Source: Pseudomonas sp. PIC25
GTDB taxonomy: Bacteria > Pseudomonadota > Gammaproteobacteria > Pseudomonadales > Pseudomonadaceae
Assembly (NCBI RefSeq): GCF_002286785.1
Contig: NZ_MUJY01000049.1
Span: 1-46,484 of the forward strand
Direction of reading: 5' to 3'
Length of the DNA: 46,484 bases
The notes beneath the pieces were generated by a model, which was given only the letters and a program-made list of their open reading frames with translations, had not been told where the DNA came from and did no database searches. Shown one piece after another: positions 42,589 through 46,484 of the stretch; within the stretch, counting starts at the first letter, position 1, and each line of letters starts with the position of its first letter. Both the position numbers and the translations under genes were made by a program.

Positions 42589-43425
42589 TCAACCTTCGAA
42601 AGCGAGGCGATCCTTCCAGCGCCGTTCCAGGGTCTGGGTGTCGTGGTCCTTGGGATGGAAACCCGGGCGGTAATAGTCCAGGTAGGGGCCGATCAGGCGG
42701 GTGAAGAAGCCGTCGCGGGGGCTCAGCAAGGTCTTCAGCCCATATTTCCACGAGCGCCAGTTGAACAACTGGCCATCCTTGCGCAACAGGTGGAGCTGGA
42801 ACCAGCCGATCACGCCGAGGAACATCACCGTAGTCAGCAGCATCACGATGACCCGGGTGAAATAGCCGCCGCCGACCGCCTGGTAGACGTCATAGCACAC
42901 GGCCTTGTGCTCGTTCTCTTCGATGGCGTGCCACATCCACAGCTTGTACATCTTCGGGTCGTCCATCTGCGTGGTGATGTCCTCGCGCCGCAGCAACTGC
43001 TCGGCCATGGTCGCGGTGAAGTGCTCGAGGGCGCAGGTGGCGGCCAGACGATGCTTCTTGGTGCTCAGGCGAGTGACCCATTCCAGCAGGACCTTGATCC
43101 GTAGCTCCAGGCGCTCCAGATCGATGCCGTGGGCGGCAGCGTATTCGTTGTAGGTGGCGTGTTCCTTGGAGTGCATCGCCTCCTGGCCGATGAAGGCGCT
43201 GATGTCCTTCTGCAGTTGCGGATCCTGCACCTGCTGGCGGACGGCGCGCACACTATCGACGAAGAATTTCTCGCCGTAGGGGAACAGCGACGACAGGTTG
43301 TTCATGAAATGGCTCATGAAGGGGTCGCCACTCCACCAGTACTTGGGCGTGCTGGTAAAGCTGAAATCCATGCGGCGGACGGGAAAGTTGGCGCGCGGCT
43401 GGGCGGCAGTGCTGCTGGCTGTCAT
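42589..43425 (-). CDS. Metal-dependent hydrolase of the PF10118 type
   Basis: A 278-residue protein with the look of the PF10118 predicted metal-dependent hydrolase family, which has a ferritin-like helical layout. Metal-ligand candidates are seen in FIGQEAMHSKEHATYN (Glu and His), CALEHFTATMAEQL and HAIEENEHKAVCYD, repeating the E/H pattern of di-iron helices. A hydrophobic segment (VIVMLLTTVMFLGVIGWF) lies at about 190-210. In related bacteria such genes occur with fatty-acid and hydrophobic-compound metabolism; the substrate is not known. I chose the ATG at 43423-43425, after GAGG; the open frame extends 27 codons further. It has its own terminator and a palindromic element upstream. Confidence 0.85.
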   Translation of the reverse strand: MTASSTAAQPRANFPVRRMDFSFTSTPKYWWSGDPFMSHFMNNLSSLFPYGEKFFVDSVRAVRQQVQDPQLQKDISAFIGQEAMHSKEHATYNEYAAAHGIDLERLELRIKVLLEWVTRLSTKKHRLAATCALEHFTATMAEQLLRREDITTQMDDPKMYKLWMWHAIEENEHKAVCYDVYQAVGGGYFTRVIVMLLTTVMFLGVIGWFQLHLLRKDGQLFNWRSWKYGLKTLLSPRDGFFTRLIGPYLDYYRPGFHPKDHDTQTLERRWKDRLAFEG

Positions 43426-43486
43426 TGGGCGAATCCTCTTGTGCGGCCGCTCCCTGGCGGGGGCCATGTTGTTCTTGGCTCGCCAA

Positions 43487-43504
43487 GACACTGATAACTG
43501 TGTC
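43487..43504. promoter_or_regulatory. Palindromic element upstream of the hydrolase
   Basis: GACAC-N8-GTGTC (43487-43504) lies 62 bases before the hydrolase start and is close to an AATGACA repeat. Size and symmetry fit a TetR-type operator; no matching regulator is adjacent. Confidence 0.35.
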
Positions 43505-43583
43505 ATTGGTTGATGTCATTATTGGGCGGCCGGACAGCCCGGCGCCGCCAACTTAGGTTGGGTCGGGGCGCACCGGACCTCGC

Positions 43584-43644
43584 GTGGGAACGAATTCATT
43601 CGCGATGGGCTGGAAGACGGATTCGCGGATGAATCCGCTCCCAC
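43584..43644. repeat. Inverted pair of gcgaattcattcgc-type repeats
   Basis: gtgggaacgaattcattcg (43584-43602, continuing cgat) and the opposed copy ending gaatccgctcccac (43621-43644) form an imperfect inverted pair around a 14-base spacer. Confidence 0.7.
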
Positions 43645-43669
43645 CGTCCGTACCACCCGCATCGCTTTC

Positions 43670-43696
43670 GTAGGAGCCAGCTCTGCTGGCGAAGCC
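43670..43696. repeat. REP element
   Basis: A copy of gtaggagccagctctgctgg followed by cgaagcc, same orientation as those at 19723 and 40456. It is the last REP before the lower-GC tail. Confidence 0.8.
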
Positions 43697-44012
43697 TTTT
43701 TGGCCCTTCGCCCGTTCCTATCCCTCTCGAAACTCTCAAGTGCCCATTCAATAGATGTCGGCTACAGCCACGCCTGGTTCCTGGCAGACGCCCCACTATG
43801 CCAAGCAATAGACCTTTCGATTCCGATCTGTAGCAGGGTCGAATAAGTACCTGTGAATTAATAGGCATTTCCCGAGAAAGTAAGAATTTCCTCATGCCTG
43901 TAAGTGATTCGATATTCCAGCGTTTTATGTGAAGCGCCCCGTATTTTTTCCCATGTTTTTTCTGAAGCATCGCCGCGCGTAGATAGGGCCTAATGTTTGG
44001 GTAAAAGCGTTG
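43697..44012. other. AT-richer spacer before the accessory tail
   Basis: About 315 bases with no gene that I can support. Base composition drops steadily from the GC-rich backbone to the tail genes. A reverse open frame at 43596-43970 crosses the REPs and has no family features. Confidence 0.5.
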
Positions 44013-44522
44013 ATGCGAAATTCGATTTCCGTATTTCTGTGTGCTGGTCTTTTGCTATCAATTGCGACCGGCTGGGCCGATTCCGAAGTGCCCTATGTCA
44101 ATGAGCGAGCGAACGGAAATTCCGGCGAGCATGACGTTTGCGCCGATGTGAAAAGGTTGCTCGAGGGCCGGACCGCTCAACTGTACTGCACGGAAGAAGA
44201 CGTGTTTTGCAATGTCGATTGGGAGCCTGGAAGTGGACGAGATAAAAATTATCTTGGAGTGGATATAGATAAGGATGGGAAGTCTGATTTGGTGATGCAG
44301 AGTTGTAGTGGGAGTGGTTTTGGTCTGTGTAGTTTGTTTGTGGATAAGTCAAGTGGGGGAGGGTATGAATTTACGGACGAAACATTCTTTTTGTTTAGGA
44401 AAGGTGATGAGTATTATCTGATTTTGGGTGAAAGTGTTGATCCTGAGTATAAGAAGTTTGGGAGGCGGAAGCTGTATATTCTTGGCTTGGATGGTGCTGG
44501 TCTTGTTTGTGATGAGCTATAG
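44013..44522 (+). CDS. Secreted protein of unknown family
   Basis: A 169-residue protein with a clear signal peptide (MRNSISVFLCAGLLLSIATGWA, about 22 residues; cleavage near WADS). The mature part has five or six cysteines (CADV, LYC, FCNV, QSC, GLCS, LVCDEL) that could pair in the periplasm. It contains a calcium-loop-like stretch DIDKDGKSDLV as in FG-GAP/VCBS or EF-hand-like repeats. The coding strand from about 44240 on is remarkably poor in C, unlike all other genes here. The start is the ATG at 44013; a TTG just before it is also in frame. It precedes the duplicated pair and may belong to the same locus. Function unknown. Confidence 0.75.
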   Translation: MRNSISVFLCAGLLLSIATGWADSEVPYVNERANGNSGEHDVCADVKRLLEGRTAQLYCTEEDVFCNVDWEPGSGRDKNYLGVDIDKDGKSDLVMQSCSGSGFGLCSLFVDKSSGGGYEFTDETFFLFRKGDEYYLILGESVDPEYKKFGRRKLYILGLDGAGLVCDEL

Positions 44523-44610
44523 GTGAGAAGAAATTAAATTTCGTGGCTTGTCAAAAAAAGATTATACGGAAAGAGTCGTTTATTTGATTTCTGTAGAGGA
44601 GAAATAAGCC

Positions 44611-45441
44611 ATGGCGCTAAAAGGGAGGGAGTTTGGGCGATTGTCGGAGTGGAAGTTGGGCGCCTTGTTTTGCCTGGCATGTAGCACTCAAGCCGTTGCG
44701 GGAAGTTGGGAGTTCCATACGGGTGAGGAGGATGAGCTGTGCATCGCCATGCGGGACCGTTTGAACAAGTTGACGATTAGAGACTTGAAAGAGGCACCCG
44801 CCAACTCCTGCGCTCCTCTCGCGGTGGTAACTTATCCGGAATTTGAAATGCCGCCCTGGCAGGAGTTGGATGCCAAGCAACATGAGAAGTTGATTTATGA
44901 GCTGTTCCGTTTCTTGGACCTGGGTACCGTGGCTTATTTTGGTCGCGCCCGGCCAGGCGCGCTCGATAAGTGGACGGAGATGACCAAGGAACAGCAGGAA
45001 AGTTTTAACCAAAGGCGGCGGGAGGAGGCGCACCGTTTTATCGAGCGCGGCGGGCGCTTGCGTGTCTGGCGTACCCGTTTGGTGGAGGATTTTCGCATGT
45101 TTTCCTACCGAATCTATGCTGCGCCGGGGCCGCAGACCATTGTTCAGTTGCGTTATCCCGATGAAAGAAGGGAGGTGGCCAATCGTAAGGTCTGCCCGGA
45201 GCTTTCAAAGATAGTGGATGCGCCCAGTCATCTCTTTTTTGTCACCGACGATTTGAGTGGGCTCGATTCTCGATTGGGTTATACAGCGGACACTTTGCGC
45301 GGTAGTGAGCCGCTATTACTGGATGGCAAGGTAATTTTCCGGGCAGGGGCGGGGCCTACCGTTGTTACGTTAGGTCGGGACGAAGGTTCCGGGCCGTCGG
45401 ATTTTTGTGAGCTTCACTATTTATCATCAGAGGAGAAATAA
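44611..45441 (+). CDS. Exported protein, copy 1 of a tandem repeat
   Basis: A 276-residue protein of a family I do not recognise. It has a signal peptide (WKLGALFCLACSTQAVAG), so it is periplasmic. If the first segment before the hydrophobic core is included, the n-region is long and basic. Cysteines at ELCIAM, NSCA, KVCPEL and DFCEL are conserved in copy 2. Conserved blocks are the N-terminal GSWEFHTGEEDELCIA, the middle DAKQHE...LIYELFRFL, RFIERGGRLRVWRTRLVEDF, and the C-terminal GLDSRLGYTADTL and TLGRDEGSGP. GAGGAGAAATAAGCC precedes the ATG. Copy 2 at 45599 is roughly 80% identical by eye. The pattern of conserved core with variable patches would suit an immunity protein; that is inference. 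Confidence 0.8.
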   Translation: MALKGREFGRLSEWKLGALFCLACSTQAVAGSWEFHTGEEDELCIAMRDRLNKLTIRDLKEAPANSCAPLAVVTYPEFEMPPWQELDAKQHEKLIYELFRFLDLGTVAYFGRARPGALDKWTEMTKEQQESFNQRRREEAHRFIERGGRLRVWRTRLVEDFRMFSYRIYAAPGPQTIVQLRYPDERREVANRKVCPELSKIVDAPSHLFFVTDDLSGLDSRLGYTADTLRGSEPLLLDGKVIFRAGAGPTVVTLGRDEGSGPSDFCELHYLSSEEK

Positions 45442-45443
45442 GC

Positions 45444-45596
45444 ATGGCGCTGCAATGGAAGGTACTCGGAACACAATTCGATGATGCACTCTATCATGCG
45501 ATTTTGAAGTTGGAGGCGCCTCGGCAAAACGATCGGCTGAACGGGCTCCTGGTCCAAGTCGATCCGGCTGTATTCAATTTCTTGGGGGAGAAGTAA
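45444..45596 (+). CDS. 50-residue orphan ORF, copy 1
   Basis: Starts MALQWKVLGTQFDDALYHA and ends QVDPAVFNFLGEK. The ATG is preceded by GAGGAGAAATAAGC, the same ribosome site as the neighbouring larger gene, and the stop lies two bases before the next ATG. No signal peptide. It reads like the C-terminal end of a larger enzyme, for example a secreted effector, that has become detached during duplication; I cannot name the parent. Its near-identity with the copy at 46430 argues for recent duplication or conversion. It may be translated. Confidence 0.6.
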   Translation: MALQWKVLGTQFDDALYHAILKLEAPRQNDRLNGLLVQVDPAVFNFLGEK

Positions 45597-45598
45597 GC

Positions 45599-46426
45599 AT
45601 GGCGCTAAAAGGGAAGATGCTTGTGAAGTTATCGGGATGGAAGTTGGGCGCCTTGTTCTGTCTGGCATGCACTACTCAAGCCGTTGCGGGAAGTTGGGAG
45701 TTCCATACGGGTGAAGAGGATGAACTGTGCATCGCCATGCGGGAACACTTGAATAAGTTGACGGTTAGGGATTTGAAAGAAGCGCCTACCAATTCCTGCG
45801 CAACGACTGCGGTGCGGAGTTATCCGGAGTTTGAAATTCCGCCTTGGGAGGAGTTGGATGCCAAGCAACATGAGACGCTGATCTATGAGCTGTTCCGCTT
45901 TTTAAATCTGGATACTGTGGCTTATTTTGGTCGCGCTCGGCTGGGAGCGCTCGATTTATGGACAGAAATGACCAAGGAACAGCAGGAAAATTTCAATCGG
46001 ATGCAACTTGAAAAAACTCACCGCTTTATCGAGCGCGGCGGGCGCCTGAGGGTTTGGCGTACCCGTTTGGTGGAAGATTTTGGTATCACCAATGAAATCT
46101 ATGCTGCTCCGGGACCGCAGACCATCGTTCAGTTGCGTTATCCCGATGAAATAAGAGAGACGGCCAATCGTAAAGTGTGCCCTGAACTATCGCGGGCACC
46201 TTATGCTCCCAGTTATCTCTTTTTCGTCACCGACGATTTGGGTGGGCTCGATTCCCGCTTGGGTTATACAGCGGATACTTTGGTTGGGAGTGAGCCGTTG
46301 TTGCTGGATGGAAAAATAGTTTTTCGAGCTGGGGCGGGACCAACCGTCGTTACGTTAGGTCGGGATGAAGGTTCCGGACCACATGATTTTTGCTCGCTTC
46401 ACTACCAATCTTCGGAGGAGAAATAA
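45599..46426 (+). CDS. Exported protein, copy 2 of a tandem repeat
   Basis: A 275-residue paralogue of the protein at 44611. The signal peptide core (WKLGALFCLACTTQAVAG), the four conserved cysteines and all core blocks are kept. Differences cluster at the extreme N-terminus, at about 66-74 (ATTAVRSYP), at about 131-139 (NRMQLEKTH), at the one-residue deletion near FGITNEIY, and at RAPYAPSY. GGGGGAGAAGTAAGC precedes the ATG. The two copies have diverged while the flanking small ORF has not, which suggests selection for different specificities. Confidence 0.8.
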   Translation: MALKGKMLVKLSGWKLGALFCLACTTQAVAGSWEFHTGEEDELCIAMREHLNKLTVRDLKEAPTNSCATTAVRSYPEFEIPPWEELDAKQHETLIYELFRFLNLDTVAYFGRARLGALDLWTEMTKEQQENFNRMQLEKTHRFIERGGRLRVWRTRLVEDFGITNEIYAAPGPQTIVQLRYPDEIRETANRKVCPELSRAPYAPSYLFFVTDDLGGLDSRLGYTADTLVGSEPLLLDGKIVFRAGAGPTVVTLGRDEGSGPHDFCSLHYQSSEEK

Positions 46427-46429
46427 GCC

Positions 46430-46484
46430 ATGGCGCTGCAATGGAAGGTACTCGGAACACAATTCGATGATGCGCTCTATCATG
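46430..46484 (+). CDS. 50-residue orphan ORF, copy 2 (cut by window end)
   Basis: The first 18 codons (MALQWKVLGTQFDDALYH) are identical in protein to the ORF at 45444, with one silent base change (GCA to GCG). GGAGGAGAAATAAGCC precedes the ATG. Whether it is again a short orphan or continues into a longer gene cannot be seen. Confidence 0.6.
   Translation, partial: MALQWKVLGTQFDDALYH

Larger units (their letters stand above)
44611..46484 (+). repeat. Tandem duplication, unit about 987 bases
   Basis: The pair (276-residue exported protein + 50-residue ORF) at 44611-45596 recurs at 45599 onward. The start-to-start distances are 988 bases for the larger ORF and 986 for the smaller. The second small ORF is cut by the window end at 46484. 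The small ORFs are almost identical at the DNA level where both are seen (one base differs in 55), while the larger ORFs differ more. Confidence 0.9.

Noticed and set aside
43596-43970. 124-codon reverse open frame before the accessory tail
   Set aside because: It runs through REP palindromes, has biased Arg/Trp content, no ribosome site and no family features.
1-46484. CRISPR arrays, tRNA and rRNA genes
   Set aside because: I saw no regularly spaced direct repeats with unique spacers and no tRNA cloverleaf or rRNA-like segment; only the SRP RNA is evident.

Overview
The window looks like a chromosomal segment of a high-GC gammaproteobacterium, almost certainly a Pseudomonas of the P. aeruginosa / P. 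citronellolis type. The evidence is the order 4.5S RNA - dnaX - ybaB - recR - acyl-CoA dehydrogenase, the monooxygenase/short-chain dehydrogenase pair facing a TetR gene, strong GC-rich codon bias, and dispersed Pseudomonas REP elements. From memory, the order dnaX-ybaB-recR-acyl-CoA dehydrogenase matches the PA1532-PA1535 stretch of strain PAO1, and the SDR/monooxygenase/TetR genes match PA1537-PA1539. This window would then be that backbone with several accessory blocks added.

Layout. 1-4400 is accessory: the HsdR subunit of a type I restriction system (its hsdM/hsdS partners would be outside the window), a converging serine recombinase, and a 600-base non-coding stretch with a G-rich tract and GATCC repeats, ending at the SRP RNA gene. 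4420-10912 is housekeeping: ffs, a periplasmic binding protein, dnaX, ybaB, a DJ-1/PfpI protein, recR and an acyl-CoA dehydrogenase. 11007-16421 is an arsenic operon (arsC, arsR, a second arsC, acr3, arsH, a GAPDH, arsJ). It combines arsenite efflux with export of arsenylated 3-phosphoglycerate. 16438-19689 holds the SDR, Baeyer-Villiger-type monooxygenase and TetR regulator.

20006-38765 is the most unusual part. It starts with a three-gene forward unit (CheY-like receiver, CheC-type phosphatase, PAS histidine kinase). Facing it is a tightly packed nine-gene reverse operon: kinase, degenerate HD-GYP regulator, receiver with coiled coil, MglA-type small GTPase, kinase, receiver-GspE/PilB-type ATPase fusion, very large multi-PAS/GAF membrane kinase, Rcp1-type receiver, and a REC-PAS-PAS-LOV-GGDEF-EAL-REC protein. 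A divergent cysteine-containing protein of unknown family closes the region. Altogether there are four histidine kinases, seven receiver domains, one phosphatase, a predicted blue-light and cyclic-di-GMP module, a polarity-type GTPase and a secretion-type motor ATPase. No DNA-binding output domain is present. I read it as a candidate self-contained system for light- or redox-tuned control of surface or motility behaviour at the cell pole. The components are seen in the sequence; the function is inference.

38776-42308 is a complete cytochrome bd operon of the E. coli bd-I type (cydP-cydA-cydB-cydX-ybgE, reverse strand) with REP elements at two of its internal junctions and a candidate ANR box upstream. 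42589-43425 is a PF10118-type hydrolase with its own terminator. After a REP-rich spacer, 44013-46484 is a lower-GC accessory tail. It holds a secreted protein followed by a tandem repeat of about 987 bases, each unit carrying a ~275-residue exported protein and a 50-residue orphan ORF. The second unit runs off the window end. The arrangement resembles duplicated immunity genes with effector-tail fragments.
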